Positions 19,116 through 28,585 are shown, counted from the stretch's first letter. The stretch: 64,000 nucleotides of DNA from Streptohalobacillus salinus (GCF_003201605.1 NZ_QJJR01000007.1:50784-114783), one strand, 5' to 3'. Notes: generated by a model from the letters alone, not told the origin. Numbers and translations are program-made.

Positions 19116-19145
19116 AGTTTAACTGTTGTACGAAGTTGTTGTCAA
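19116..19145 (-). promoter_or_regulatory. yesN promoter
   Basis: On the minus strand a perfect -35 TTGACA (19145-19140) is followed after 18 bases by a weak -10 TAAACT (19121-19116). The cre box lies about 70 bases downstream, in roadblock position. Between this and the Nif3-like gene (19146-19309) nothing certain is seen, apart from one CTATATTTTG (19249) like the xylan promoter motif. Confidence 0.6.
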
Positions 19146-19309
19146 GCAGAGGATTTGTGAAGCCGATCAAAATTAACAGGTTAACTATGCGATGGCTGTC
19201 ACGCATCTGCTAATATAAAGTTTTTTAAAGAATCCCTTTGCTTTCTCACTATATTTTGCGACCATAAAACCCTAAGCTTAAACTGCAAGCTAAATACATA
19301 ATGAAATGA

Positions 19310-20107
19310 GTGAATGAAGTGATGTTAGTAAAAGATGTACTTGCGTTCATTAAACAAGATATTGTCTTGACAGAAGCTACTGTCGACACCTTAAAATATG
19401 GAGATGGGCTCACCGTTGTTAAAGGAATAGCTGTGATGTTTATGCCTACCCTGTCCGCTCTTAAAGAAGCTGTTAATAAGGGCTGCAACATGGTGTTAAC
19501 GCATGAAGGGCTCTATTATAGTCACTGGGATCAACACCCCTCAACAGATGCTTTAATGCTCGAGAAAGAAGCCTTCATTAAAGCCCATGATCTACAAATC
19601 TTTCGGTTCCATGATTATATTCACCAGTACCAACCCGATCTTATCACCCACGGTCTCGTTCAAGCACTAGGCTGGGAAGACCAACTTGTTGAAGCGCATC
19701 GTGAAACAAGTGTTATTGAATTGCCAGATCAACGTCCTCTGATTGAACACCTTAATGAAATCAAAAGAAAGCTTGGGCTTGGTAAGCTTCGCTATGTTGG
19801 TGCCCCAGAACAACTTGTTAGTCGCATTGCGATTTTTGTTGGTTTTCGCGGGAACGGTGCCACGGTCATTCCTGCAATGACTGTTCATGACTGTGACACG
19901 GTTATTTATGGGGAAGGTTACGAGTGGGAAACCCCAGAGTATATTCGAGATACCCAAGAAACAAACAATAAAAAAGCAGCGATCATTCTTGGCCATCGTG
20001 AAAGCGAAACACCTGGGATGCGTTTCTTCGCGCGTTCGCTGCAACAACAGTTTCCAGCATTAACGGTTGCGTATATTGATGCTCCATCACCATTCGATTT
20101 TTTATAG
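19310..20107 (+). CDS. Nif3-like (DUF34) protein
   Basis: A 265-residue member of the NIF3/YbgI group, whose members form hexameric rings with a dinuclear metal site and have no agreed function. The metal loop usually THHP appears here as VLTHEGLYYSH, and the C-terminal motif usually GHYESE appears as ILGHRESETPGMRFFARSLQ. The His-to-Glu change suggests altered metal binding or a separate subfamily. A GTG at 19310 and an ATG at 19322 compete as starts; no good ribosome site decides. It stands alone between yesN and the SulP gene, and its link to xylan use is not established. Confidence 0.75.
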   Translation: MNEVMLVKDVLAFIKQDIVLTEATVDTLKYGDGLTVVKGIAVMFMPTLSALKEAVNKGCNMVLTHEGLYYSHWDQHPSTDALMLEKEAFIKAHDLQIFRFHDYIHQYQPDLITHGLVQALGWEDQLVEAHRETSVIELPDQRPLIEHLNEIKRKLGLGKLRYVGAPEQLVSRIAIFVGFRGNGATVIPAMTVHDCDTVIYGEGYEWETPEYIRDTQETNNKKAAIILGHRESETPGMRFFARSLQQQFPALTVAYIDAPSPFDFL

Positions 20108-20351
20108 TTGAACGCATGTCGTAATTCTGAGGTCTTATGGCCCAACGGTTTTGAAGCATCAGAAAGAAAGTACCCACCCAAGCTGTATACAGGGAAAATG
20201 AATAGTCATGACATTGATTCAATTTTAGTTTTTTGATTACACGACTTGAATTACTCCACCTTAATTTCTTACGAAATTTGAAGATGGGGGTTTTCTCGCC
20301 TAATTTAGATAAAAAAGTTTGAGATGTAAAGGGTTACATCTGCAAAGCCTA

Positions 20352-20380
20352 TTGCCTGTTTGGCATTGCTTTGGTATAGT
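20352..20380 (+). promoter_or_regulatory. promoter of the SulP-Usp operon
   Basis: TTGCCT and TATAGT are 17 bases apart. Transcription from here would give an untranslated leader of about 165 bases. The stretch 20108-20351 before it shows nothing recognisable. Confidence 0.5.
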
Positions 20381-20446
20381 TAGTCGTTGTATCGATTAAT
20401 GATACGCATGTCGGACAGTTCAACTCATTCTATATGTTACATGCAC

Positions 20447-20506
20447 ATTCCTCCGCAGTTCATGTCACACACATGCACTATTGGAGGAATTTCTATGTTC
20501 AGATAA
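20447..20506 (+). promoter_or_regulatory. leader with masked ribosome site and three-codon reading frame
   Basis: GGAGGAAT (20483-20490) followed after seven bases by ATGTTCAGATAA (20495-20506) forms a well-placed ribosome site and a minimal frame Met-Phe-Arg-stop. The upstream ATTCCTCC (20447-20454) is its exact complement and could pair with and hide the site. The SulP gene has a separate AAGGAGG 30 bases further on. Confidence 0.4.
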
Positions 20507-20551
20507 AGTGACGCGAAAAAAATCAAAGAAATTCTAAGGAGGACATCAACC

Positions 20552-22015
20552 ATGATGACACAAATGAAAGAACAATGGTTTGGTAATGTAAAAGGAGATG
20601 TTTTATCTGGAATTGTTGTTGCGCTTGCGCTTATTCCAGAAGCAATTGCCTTTTCAATCATTGCGGGCGTTGACCCTATGGTCGGGTTATACGCTTCATT
20701 CACCATTGCGATTGTCACCAGTATTTTCGGGGGGCGGCCCGCGATGATTTCTGGGGCAACAGGAGCTATGGCATTGTTAATGCTGCCCCTGGTCAAGGAT
20801 TACGGTCTTGACTATTTACTCGCTGCAACAATTGTAACGGGTATTATTCAATACATTTTCGGCGCTCTAAAAGTTGCACGTCTAATGAAATTCATTCCAC
20901 GTGCGGTGATGATTGGATTTGTGAACGCACTTGCTATTCTTATTTTCACTTCACAAATCCCTCACTTCATCGGCATTTCTACCATGACTTATGTTTTTGT
21001 TATTATCACACTTATTATTATTTATGTATTGCCGCGCTTTACAACTGCAATACCTGCACCACTCGTTGCAATCGTCGTCCTTACCGCCATTGCAATCTTC
21101 GGTGATTATAATTTAGGTACGGTAGGTGACTTAGGTGAGGTGACACGTCAGTTGCCTTCGTTCATTATTCCTAATGTCCCTTTTACATTTGAAACGCTTG
21201 GCATTATTTTACCTTACGCCATTGCCCTTTCAATTGTTGGGTTGCTTGAATCACTGCTCACCGCAACAATTGTCGATGACATTACTGATACAGAGAGTAA
21301 TAAAAACAAAGAATCACGTGGGCAAGGGCTTGCAAACGTTGTAACTGGATTCTTTGGCGGGATGGCCGGTTGTGCCATGATTGGTCAATCGATTATCAAC
21401 GTAAAGTCAGGCGGCCGCAAACGACTATCTAGCTTTGTTGCTGGGATTTTCTTAATGTTCCTCATTTTAGCATTGGGTAACGTTGTTATTCAAATTCCGA
21501 TGCCCGTTCTCGTTGGTATCATGATCATGGTATCAATTGGTACCTTTGATTGGGGCTCATTCAAGTATTTGAAAAACGCACCTAAATCAGATGCCATCAT
21601 CATGCTTGCAACTGTCGGCATTGTTGTCTATACTCACGACCTTTCCCAAGGAGTATTGGCTGGGGTTGTCTTAAGTGCGATTTTCTTTGTTGCTAAAATT
21701 TCAATTGTTAAGGTCGACACTAAAACGACCGCTGACCTTACTACTTATTGGGTAAGGGGCCAAGTTTTCTTCGCTTCCGTCGATAGTTTCACCCAAGGGT
21801 TTGATTATTCAGTAGAAAACCAAATCATTGATATTGATTTTAACGAGGCGCACATTTGGGATGATTCTGCTGTGTTTGCGATTGATAAAGTCGTAATTAA
21901 GCTCAGAAAAAATCATAACACGGTAAATTTAAAAAACCTAAACACTCAAAGTCAAGAGCTCGTAGAGAAGTTGGCAATCTTTGACGACCCCAATGCAAAA
22001 CCAGCCGCGCACTAA
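20552..22015 (+). CDS. SulP family anion transporter with STAS domain
   Basis: A 487-residue membrane protein. The first 390 residues hold the SulP transport domain ([72 protein letters not shown]); a C-terminal STAS domain follows (about 405-475, with [24 protein letters not shown]). SulP proteins carry sulfate, bicarbonate or other anions; bicarbonate is a frequent substrate of this short bacterial group, but no residue here settles it. AAGGAGG lies nine bases before the first of two ATG codons. A universal stress protein gene follows after 36 bases, a pairing common for bacterial SulP transporters, suggesting ATP- or stress-linked control. Confidence 0.9.
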   Translation: MMTQMKEQWFGNVKGDVLSGIVVALALIPEAIAFSIIAGVDPMVGLYASFTIAIVTSIFGGRPAMISGATGAMALLMLPLVKDYGLDYLLAATIVTGIIQYIFGALKVARLMKFIPRAVMIGFVNALAILIFTSQIPHFIGISTMTYVFVIITLIIIYVLPRFTTAIPAPLVAIVVLTAIAIFGDYNLGTVGDLGEVTRQLPSFIIPNVPFTFETLGIILPYAIALSIVGLLESLLTATIVDDITDTESNKNKESRGQGLANVVTGFFGGMAGCAMIGQSIINVKSGGRKRLSSFVAGIFLMFLILALGNVVIQIPMPVLVGIMIMVSIGTFDWGSFKYLKNAPKSDAIIMLATVGIVVYTHDLSQGVLAGVVLSAIFFVAKISIVKVDTKTTADLTTYWVRGQVFFASVDSFTQGFDYSVENQIIDIDFNEAHIWDDSAVFAIDKVVIKLRKNHNTVNLKNLNTQSQELVEKLAIFDDPNAKPAAH

Positions 22016-22051
22016 CACAAACGAATAGCGATTTGGAATGGAGTGAGAACA

Positions 22052-22471
22052 ATGTATAAAAATATTTTACTAGCTGTTGACGGTTCAGAACATTCGTTAC
22101 GTTCAACCGAGGAAGCAATCAAATTACACGACTCATCTGATGATGCTCATATCGATGTGGTTTACGTAGCAGATTATGACAAGGCTAAATATGACGTTTT
22201 ACATGCGCACGATAAAGAAGAGTTAGAGGCAAAACGCAGAAAAAAACTTTTACCTATTGAAAAGATGCTTAAAGATAATAATGTCACCCATACTTATCAT
22301 CTGCTTCATGGCGATCCAGGTCCGACTATCGTTGCTTTCGCAAACAAAGGCAACTATGATTTGTTAGTCATTGGCAGTCGTGGATTAAGTAAGTTTCAAA
22401 AGATGGTCCTCGGTAGCGTGAGTCATAAAGTGGTTAAACAGGCAAACTGTCCTGTCTTTGTTGTTAAATAA
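22052..22471 (+). CDS. universal stress protein, UspA family
   Basis: A 139-residue single-domain Usp. NILLAVDGSEHSLRSTEEAI at the start and the nucleotide-binding signature GSRGLSKFQKMVLGSVSHKV near the end (G-x2-G-x9-G-S) indicate an ATP-binding member. GGAGTG lies eight bases before the ATG at 22052; a GTG three codons earlier is poorly placed. It is co-transcribed with the SulP gene and followed by a terminator, so it probably modulates that transporter or responds to the same stress. Confidence 0.9.
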   Translation: MYKNILLAVDGSEHSLRSTEEAIKLHDSSDDAHIDVVYVADYDKAKYDVLHAHDKEELEAKRRKKLLPIEKMLKDNNVTHTYHLLHGDPGPTIVAFANKGNYDLLVIGSRGLSKFQKMVLGSVSHKVVKQANCPVFVVK

Positions 22472-22483
22472 ATAGACTTAAAA

Positions 22484-22530
22484 AGATGTGTAGACCGAGT
22501 CGCTAAGCTCAGTCTGCACACCTTTTTTTA
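22484..22530 (+). terminator. terminator of the SulP-Usp operon
   Basis: GTGTAGACCGAG pairs with CTCAGTCTGCAC (with G-U and mismatch positions) around an eight-base loop, followed by CC and seven T residues. Confidence 0.8.
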
Positions 22531-22535
22531 TGTAT

Positions 22536-22570
22536 AAAAAAGGTAAGCGCTACATGCAGCGCTTACCTTT
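22536..22570 (-). terminator. terminator of the nucleoside operon
   Basis: AAAGGTAAGCGCT and AGCGCTTACCTTT pair perfectly over 13 bases with a six-base loop; on the minus strand six T residues follow. It lies 38 bases beyond the deoC stop, tail to tail with the Usp terminator. Confidence 0.9.
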
Positions 22571-22607
22571 AGCGTATCTCTTAATACACGTGTTGGCTAC
22601 TCAATGA

Positions 22608-23279
22608 TTAATAATCAGAATCTGATTTTCCACCCGTAACAATTTGAATGCCACTACTTGCACCAATGCGCGTTGCGCCTGCTTCAATCATATCAAGAGC
22701 ACCATTGCGATCACGAACACCACCACTTGCTTTTACTCCGATATCTGGCCCCACTGTTTTACGCATTAACTTAATGTCATCAACCGTTGCACCACCTGTT
22801 GAAAAACCCGTTGACGTTTTAACAAAGTCAGCACCAGCTGCAACCGCAAAGTCACATGCTTTAACTTTCTCCGCATCCGTTAATAAACATGTCTCAATGA
22901 TGACCTTCACACGTGCTTGTTTATCAGCCGCTTCTACTACTGCACGAATATCATCCTCAACAAATTGATCGTTTCCATCTTTTAGAGCGGCAATATTAAT
23001 CACCATATCTACTTCAGTCGCACCTTTTGCAATCGCATCTTTTGTTTCAAACGCTTTTACTTCTGACGTTGTGGCACCTAATGGAAAACCAATCACTGTA
23101 CAAACATCAACCTCACTATCTTTAAGTGCTTTCGCTGCTGTTTCTACCCAGGTTGGGTTGACACATACAGAATAAAACTTGTATTGCATCGCTTCGTCAC
23201 AAAGCGCTGTGATTTGTTCTTTTGTTGTATCTGGTTTCAATGCTGTATGATCAATATATTGTGCTAAATCTTTATTCAT
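22608..23279 (-). CDS. deoC: deoxyribose-phosphate aldolase
   Basis: Class I aldolase of 223 residues that cleaves deoxyribose-5-phosphate into acetaldehyde and glyceraldehyde-3-phosphate. Motifs are [11 protein letters not shown] at the N-terminus, [14 protein letters not shown] and the Schiff-base lysine in [16 protein letters not shown], and VKASGGVRD. The ATG follows the cdd stop by one base, with GAGGAGG inside the 3' end of cdd, so coupling is likely. Last gene of the leftward nucleoside operon. Confidence 0.96.
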   Translation of the reverse strand: MNKDLAQYIDHTALKPDTTKEQITALCDEAMQYKFYSVCVNPTWVETAAKALKDSEVDVCTVIGFPLGATTSEVKAFETKDAIAKGATEVDMVINIAALKDGNDQFVEDDIRAVVEAADKQARVKVIIETCLLTDAEKVKACDFAVAAGADFVKTSTGFSTGGATVDDIKLMRKTVGPDIGVKASGGVRDRNGALDMIEAGATRIGASSGIQIVTGGKSDSDY

Positions 23280-23280
23280 A

Positions 23281-23724
<444 letters not shown>

Positions 23725-24537
23725 TTACGCAAGACGTGACAGAATTGTTTTGACAAATCCCAGAAAATCTTCTCGTACTTTTTCAGTTGTTTCGATAACT
23801 TCTTCGTGGTTAAGTGGTTGATCCAAAATCCCGGCTGCCATGTTCGAGATACATGAAATACCGAGCACCTCTAAACCTGCGTGTCTTGCCACAATAACCT
23901 CAGGCACAGTAGACATCCCGACCGCATCGCCACCCACGGTTTGTAACATTCTTATTTCTGCCGGTGTTTCATAGGTTGGACCCGTATTCCAAACATAGAC
24001 CCCTTCTTTAAGATCGAGTGATAAGTCACGTGCCACTGCCTTTGCCACTGCTTGTAGTTTCCGATCATAGGCTTGAGACATGTCTGGGAAACGGACCCCT
24101 TGCTCAGCATCATTCGGTCCCATTAATGGGTTTTGACCTGTATTGTTGATGTGATCAGTGATCAACATTAAATTACCTGGCTCAAAACTTTCATTGACTC
24201 CGCCAGCTGCATTTGTCACGAATAACTTTTCAATACCTAATTGCTTCATCACACGGACAGGGAATGTTACAGCATCTAAACCGTAGCCTTCGTAAAAGTG
24301 GAACCGCCCCTGCATCGCAATTACATTTACACCTTGTAATTCACCGATGACCAGTTGACCGGCATGCCCTTCAACCGTTGATACCGGAAATCCGGGGATT
24401 TGGTCATACTTGATTTTTAGCGGGTTTTCAATCTCATCAGCAAGCATACCTAAACCAGAACCTAAAATCAGTCCAACTTTCGGCGTGACTTGTAATTTAT
24501 CTTTAATAAACGCTGTTGCTTCATGTAATTGTGTCAT
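23725..24537 (-). CDS. punA: purine-nucleoside phosphorylase, PupG/PunA type
   Basis: Trimeric-type phosphorylase of about 270 residues that splits guanosine and inosine nucleosides to base and (deoxy)ribose-1-phosphate. Marks are GLILGSGLG (phosphate loop), VEGHAGQLVIGEL, MQGRFHFYEGY and the base-binding VTNAAGGVNESFEPG, with MSTVPEVIVARHAGL. It is not the hexameric DeoD type. Two ATGs are in frame; AGGAGG is only one base from the first at 24543 and seven from the second at 24537, which is chosen. It follows deoB by about 40 bases. Confidence 0.93.
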   Translation of the reverse strand: MTQLHEATAFIKDKLQVTPKVGLILGSGLGMLADEIENPLKIKYDQIPGFPVSTVEGHAGQLVIGELQGVNVIAMQGRFHFYEGYGLDAVTFPVRVMKQLGIEKLFVTNAAGGVNESFEPGNLMLITDHINNTGQNPLMGPNDAEQGVRFPDMSQAYDRKLQAVAKAVARDLSLDLKEGVYVWNTGPTYETPAEIRMLQTVGGDAVGMSTVPEVIVARHAGLEVLGISCISNMAAGILDQPLNHEEVIETTEKVREDFLGFVKTILSRLA

Positions 24538-24585
24538 GTTCATTCCTCCTTGATTTTTCTGTTTTCATCTCATCTTAACGATACG

Positions 24586-25770
24586 TTATTCTTTAATATC
24601 TTTCAAGAAACTAACGCCGTATTCAGGCATTTTTACCCCAAAGTTATCAGCGACTGTTGCGCCAATATCAGCAAATGTTTGGCGAATGGGTAACTGTTTA
24701 CCTGCTTTGATGCCTTTATGATAGGCAAGTAACGGGACATACTCACGGGTGTGATCGGTCCCTTCTGCAACAGGGTCATTACCATGGTCAGCTGTGATTA
24801 ATAATAAATCATCATCATTTAATTTTTCAAGTACTTCTGGTAGACGCACATCAAACGTTTCTAACGCTTCACCATACCCTTGTGGATCACGGCGGTGACC
24901 ATATTTAGCATCAAAGTCCACTAAATTCAAGAAATTTAAGCCACGAAAATCATCATCAATCGATTGGATGAATTTTTCCATTCCATCATCATTATCGGCT
25001 GTACGAATCGCTTTCGTCACGCCTTCACCATCATAAATATCAGCAATCTTGCCTAAAGCCACCACATCTAAGCCGCCATCTTCTAAAGCATTCATCACTG
25101 TCTCGCCAAATGGTTTCAACGCATAGTCATGACGGTTTGATGTCCGTTCAAATGCACCTGGTTTTCCGGTGAATGGACGCGCAATAATACGCCCGACCAT
25201 ATACTTATCATTCATCGTCATTGCACGGGCCGTTTCACAAATTTCATATAACTCATCAATCGGGACAACATCTTCGTGAGCAGCAATCTGGAGCACTGAA
25301 TCAGCAGATGTATAAACAATCAAGTCTCCTGTCTTCATATGTTCTTCACCCAGTTCAACCATAATTTCAGTACCTGATGCTGGTTTGTTACCAATGATGC
25401 CACGACCTGTTTTCTCTTTTAATTCATCTAAAAGATCATCGGGGAAGCCATCCGGAAATGTTTGAAAAGGTTGATCAATGTAAAGCCCCATAATCTCCCA
25501 ATGTCCAGTCATTGTGTCTTTTCCATTCGAAGCTTCTTGCATTTTTGTGAAATGCGCAAGCGGTGTTTCTGCTTTTTCAATCCCAGGAATCTCACGAATA
25601 TTACTGAGTCCTAGTTTCCCCATTGTCGGCATAGAAAGGCCATTCATGTGTTGAGCGATGTGGCCTAATGTGTCAGCACCTTCATCACCAAATGCCTCAG
25701 CATCAGGCGCTTCGCCGATACCCACTGAATCTAGTACTACTAAGAAAATACGTTTAAAGTGTTCTGTCAT
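24586..25770 (-). CDS. deoB: phosphopentomutase
   Basis: Interconverts (deoxy)ribose-1-phosphate and -5-phosphate, linking the two nucleoside phosphorylases to DeoC. The 394-residue alkaline-phosphatase-fold protein shows [19 protein letters not shown] with the first metal aspartate, GADTLGHIA, the phosphorylated threonine region [11 protein letters not shown], and metal residues in [25 protein letters not shown] and [19 protein letters not shown] precedes the ATG. A 98-base gap to the small membrane gene upstream shows no terminator. Confidence 0.96.
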   Translation of the reverse strand: MTEHFKRIFLVVLDSVGIGEAPDAEAFGDEGADTLGHIAQHMNGLSMPTMGKLGLSNIREIPGIEKAETPLAHFTKMQEASNGKDTMTGHWEIMGLYIDQPFQTFPDGFPDDLLDELKEKTGRGIIGNKPASGTEIMVELGEEHMKTGDLIVYTSADSVLQIAAHEDVVPIDELYEICETARAMTMNDKYMVGRIIARPFTGKPGAFERTSNRHDYALKPFGETVMNALEDGGLDVVALGKIADIYDGEGVTKAIRTADNDDGMEKFIQSIDDDFRGLNFLNLVDFDAKYGHRRDPQGYGEALETFDVRLPEVLEKLNDDDLLLITADHGNDPVAEGTDHTREYVPLLAYHKGIKAGKQLPIRQTFADIGATVADNFGVKMPEYGVSFLKDIKE

Positions 25771-25868
25771 CCTTATCTCCTCCTTATTGTTAATCTTTCT
25801 AATAGAACTGTCTTCCTTTTATTTGCTTTATTGTTTTGCCTTATGTGTTAAAAGTTTTCCAGACTGGA

Positions 25869-26036
25869 TTAACTAATAAATGCTTTGATGTATTCAGCAA
25901 CAACGCCACCGAAATATACACCAAACACGCCAACAACTGCAGAAAACACTGGTGGAGCAGGTAGTGGTAGCTTTAAGAATTTGAATAAAATCCCTACGAG
26001 CATGCCGGAAATTAGCGCCAAGATTACTTCCTTCAT
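25869..26036 (-). CDS. XapX-type small membrane protein (DUF1427)
   Basis: A 55-residue gene between pdp and deoB. The protein begins MKEVILALISGMLVGILFKF and continues with LKLPLPAPPV, a second hydrophobic stretch and GVYFGGVVAEYIKAF. Two membrane helices around a Pro-rich turn (PLPAPP) are the look of the XapX/DUF1427 group, which has no known function. GAGGAG lies eight bases before the ATG, and pdp ends 31 bases upstream, so it is clearly an operon member. No nucleoside transporter is encoded here, so a role in transport, alone or with another subunit, is possible but unproven. Confidence 0.82.
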   Translation of the reverse strand: MKEVILALISGMLVGILFKFLKLPLPAPPVFSAVVGVFGVYFGGVVAEYIKAFIS

Positions 26037-26067
26037 AATTCATTCTCCTCGTTCTATAATTATAGTT

Positions 26068-27372
26068 TTATTCCGTAATAACATCGTACACAAGTGGTAA
26101 ATCTGCCGGCTTTTCTTCCTTGATTGCATAAGCGTTCAGTAATTTTTCTTCCACTTCTTTTGTGTCTTCCGTATTTGTGTGTAAGGTTACGAGTGAGTCA
26201 CCCTTTTCGACAAAGTCACCGACTTTTTTGTTTAAAACCACACCGACGGCAAGATCGATTATCGAGGTTTTTGTCATCCGACCGGCACCGAGCATCCCTG
26301 CAGCAATGCCAACTTCATCTGCAACAATTTCAGCCACATAGCCTGATTTAGGTGCATGAACTTCTTTCGTCACTCGAGCTTTAGGTAAGCGACTTGGATC
26401 ATCAACGACAGAAGCGTCACCACCTTGTGAAGCTAAAAAGACTTTAAACGTTTCTAGTGCTTGCTTATTGTCAATAACCGCTTGTAATTTCTCACGCGCT
26501 TCTTCGATGGTTTTTGCCTTATTAGCTAAAACAACCATATGGCTACCTAGCGTTAAACAAAGTTCCGTTAAATCTTTTGGACCATGACCATTTAAGGTAT
26601 CAATTGCTTCTTTGACTTCAAGCGCATTACCGACGGCAAAACCAAGCGGTTGGCTCATGTCAGAAATAACGCCAATTGTTTTTCGACCCGCGCCATTACC
26701 GATATCAACCATCGCTTTCGCAAGTGCTCGTGCATCCTCGATATTCTTCATAAAGGCACCGGAACCGGTTTTTACATCTAAAACAATCGCATCTGCACCA
26801 GAAGCGATCTTTTTACTCATGATTGACGATGCAATTAATGGAATTGAATTGACAGTAGCTGTTACATCACGTAACGCATAGAGTTTTTTATCGGCAGGGG
26901 TAAGGTTGCCACTTTGTCCTACGACGGATACTTTATTTTTATTAACGAGATTGTTAAATGTTTCGCCATCAATTTCAACTTGGAAACCCGGAACGGATTC
27001 TAATTTATCAATCGTCCCACCTGTATGTCCAAGTCCACGACCGGACATCTTTGCAACAGGGACACCGACACTGGCCACTAAAGGTGCTAAAATTAGGGTT
27101 GTCGTATCACCAACACCACCAGTTGAATGCTTATCCACTTTAATTCCTTCAATCGCTGATAAATCAATTTCATCACCGCTTTTAACCATTGCCATTGTTA
27201 AATTAACACGTTCGTCAGTTGTCATTTCTTTAAAGTAAAGTGCCATTGCCATTGCTGACATTTGATAATCTGGAATATCACCATCCGTATACCCCTTGAT
27301 CATAAAATCAATCTCTGCTTTCGTTAATTCGCCACCATCACGTTTTTTGGCAATTAAGTCAACCATTCTCAT
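26068..27372 (-). CDS. pdp: pyrimidine-nucleoside phosphorylase
   Basis: A 434-residue dimeric phosphorylase that splits uridine and thymidine nucleosides to base and (deoxy)ribose-1-phosphate. N-terminus [21 protein letters not shown] matches Bacillus Pdp; the phosphate loop is [20 protein letters not shown], and [20 protein letters not shown] is the family signature. The C-terminal beta domain is present ([15 protein letters not shown]). First gene of the operon, behind a leader of about 350 bases and the GntR-operator promoter. Confidence 0.96.
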   Translation of the reverse strand: MRMVDLIAKKRDGGELTKAEIDFMIKGYTDGDIPDYQMSAMAMALYFKEMTTDERVNLTMAMVKSGDEIDLSAIEGIKVDKHSTGGVGDTTTLILAPLVASVGVPVAKMSGRGLGHTGGTIDKLESVPGFQVEIDGETFNNLVNKNKVSVVGQSGNLTPADKKLYALRDVTATVNSIPLIASSIMSKKIASGADAIVLDVKTGSGAFMKNIEDARALAKAMVDIGNGAGRKTIGVISDMSQPLGFAVGNALEVKEAIDTLNGHGPKDLTELCLTLGSHMVVLANKAKTIEEAREKLQAVIDNKQALETFKVFLASQGGDASVVDDPSRLPKARVTKEVHAPKSGYVAEIVADEVGIAAGMLGAGRMTKTSIIDLAVGVVLNKKVGDFVEKGDSLVTLHTNTEDTKEVEEKLLNAYAIKEEKPADLPLVYDVITE

Positions 27373-27499
27373 TACTTACTCATCCTCTCTCATGTATATA
27401 TTAGGTGAATAGCTGATGCGTTGTTATTAGCAAAATAGCTTCTATTTAAATAATTTTTAGGGGTCCAATATGCTTGTAACGGGAGAGTAACAGCTTACG

Positions 27500-27511
27500 T
27501 AAGACGTCGGA
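27500..27511. promoter_or_regulatory. GACGTC operator-like site in the pdp leader
   Basis: TAAGACGTCGGA has the GACGTC centre and the left TWN flank of the other sites but lacks the CCAAC right side, so it is the weakest of the intergenic copies. Confidence 0.35.
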
Positions 27512-27546
27512 CCCCCATAATTGTATACCCGGATTAGCAGGGGACT

Positions 27547-27565
27547 AGTCATTGATTCAATGACT
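27547..27565. repeat. 19-base perfect palindrome in the pdp leader
   Basis: AGTCATTGA and TCAATGACT flank a single T. With one central base it is better suited to protein binding as DNA than to RNA folding. Confidence 0.6.
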
Positions 27566-27669
27566 TCACTGATTAAATCTAGGTTGTCTTACGTTTTTAT
27601 CTCTATTTAATAGTAGGGTCGTGACGTGAGTTTCTTCATTTTCACCTATCATTTGTTGTGCGTTTTAGA

Positions 27670-27682
27670 TAGGACGTCCAAC
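27670..27682. promoter_or_regulatory. GACGTC operator downstream of the pdp promoter
   Basis: TAGGACGTCCAAC contains the perfect palindrome GGACGTCC; its centre is 67 bases from the operator in the promoter spacer. Confidence 0.65.
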
Positions 27683-27697
27683 AACTAACCCAAGCGA

Positions 27698-27711
27698 TGA
27701 AATCCCTTTCA
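27698..27711. promoter_or_regulatory. cre-like box in the pdp leader
   Basis: TGAAATCCCTTTCA is palindromic at its ends and misses one central base of the CcpA consensus; it lies just downstream of the predicted start point. Confidence 0.4.
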
Positions 27712-27726
27712 CGACAGTACTCTTTC

Positions 27727-27756
27727 ATTATATAAGTTAGACGTCCAACAAGTCAA
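27727..27756 (-). promoter_or_regulatory. pdp operon promoter with operator in the spacer
   Basis: TTGACT-18-TATAAT on the minus strand, with the near-palindrome TTGGACGTCTAA filling the spacer. A repressor bound here would block RNA polymerase directly. Confidence 0.75.
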
Positions 27757-27791
27757 CTAAAAATGACTAATTTTCAGCATAAACAGCAAAC

Positions 27792-27830
27792 AAACGAGGC
27801 TTAACAAAAAAGACTTATCAAACCTCGTTT
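27792..27830 (-). terminator. hairpin after the gntR gene
   Basis: AAACGAGG and CCTCGTTT pair over eight bases, 30 bases past the gntR stop, extended by a G-U and two A-U pairs. The T-run after it is broken (GTTTGCTGTTT), so termination may be partial and pdp may also be read from the gntR promoter. Confidence 0.55.
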
Positions 27831-27837
27831 ATATTGA

Positions 27838-27850
27838 TATGACGTCCAAC
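27838..27850. promoter_or_regulatory. GACGTC operator beside the gntR stop
   Basis: TATGACGTCCAAC, 101 bases centre to centre from the promoter operator. A fifth, imperfect copy (TAGGGCGTCCAAC, 28082-28094) lies inside the gntR gene, allowing looping. Confidence 0.55.
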
Positions 27851-27859
27851 AAACACAAA

Positions 27860-28585
27860 TCAGAACATTCGCTTTCTAAAAACATTAAAACTTACTTCAT
27901 CAGATCTAAAAAAGTTTAACGAATACAAAATCGGATGATCATCTAAATCAAAGTGAATTTGTTTGAGGACAAGTAACGGTGTATCTTTATCACAATTCAA
28001 CATTTTTGAAATTTCATGATGATAGCTAATCGTATTAATATCTGCCTTAGCATAACTTATAATAATACCCGCATCTTTTTGTAGGGCGTCCAACATCGAC
28101 TCGCCCCGAATCATAAAGTCAGCGGATAGTTTATGTTCAGGTAGTTTATCAATACAGTAAACGAGTGGTAAACCATCTGCTTTTCTTAGTCGTTTAACCA
28201 GATATACCCGTTCATCCTCAGTCAGCTCTAGTTCTTCAATATCATCACTGTGCGGATCGGTATAACCTGTAAATAACCACTCAGTACTTGGTTCCTTCCC
28301 TTCCCGTTTGATCATATCTGTGATACTAAATAATTCTTCTAAGCCACCTCTAAACTGAGGCTTGCGATTAACAAATGTACCGACGCCGTGTTTTCTAATA
28401 ATGATATTTTCTTCTTCCAATATCCGAAGTGCCTCTCTTAATGTATTTCGAGAAACACGTAATTGCTTAGAAAATTCCATTTCAGAAGGCAGACGTTCAC
28501 CTGGTTCTAGTTCGCCTTCTTTAATTTTTTCTTTAATTTGTTCAATCACCAGCAAATAACGCGGTGTTTGATAATTGTACTCCAT
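27860..28585 (-). CDS. GntR family regulator, HutC/UTRA type, of the nucleoside operon
   Basis: A 241-residue regulator: winged HTH at about 5-72 (GELEPGERLPSEMEFSKQL, VSRNTLREALRILEEENII, GVGTFVNRK) and a UTRA ligand domain in the rest (VYLVKRLRKADGLPLVYCIDKLP; LLVLKQIHFDLDDHPILYSLNFF). Bacillus subtilis controls its deo genes with a SorC-type DeoR, so this is a different solution. Position directly upstream of pdp and the repeated GACGTC sites make it the likely local repressor; a nucleoside or pentose phosphate would be the effector. AAGGAGG lies nine bases before the ATG. Confidence 0.87.
   Translation of the reverse strand: MEYNYQTPRYLLVIEQIKEKIKEGELEPGERLPSEMEFSKQLRVSRNTLREALRILEEENIIIRKHGVGTFVNRKPQFRGGLEELFSITDMIKREGKEPSTEWLFTGYTDPHSDDIEELELTEDERVYLVKRLRKADGLPLVYCIDKLPEHKLSADFMIRGESMLDALQKDAGIIISYAKADINTISYHHEISKMLNCDKDTPLLVLKQIHFDLDDHPILYSLNFFRSDEVSFNVFRKRMF

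Larger units (their letters stand above)
27373..27859 (-). promoter_or_regulatory. pdp upstream region: promoter, operators and long leader
   Basis: A minus-strand promoter TTGACT (27756-27751), 18 bases, TATAAT (27732-27727) would give a leader of about 350 bases before pdp. GACGTC operators lie in its spacer and around it. The leader holds a cre-like box, a 19-base palindrome and a GGGGTCC/GGACCCC pair (27460-27466, 27509-27515) enclosing CTTACGTAAG. I could not match the leader to a purine or other known riboswitch. Confidence 0.65.

Noticed and set aside
27373..27730. Purine-type or other riboswitch in the pdp leader
   Set aside because: The conserved junction and loop bases of purine riboswitches are not found; only general inverted repeats are present.
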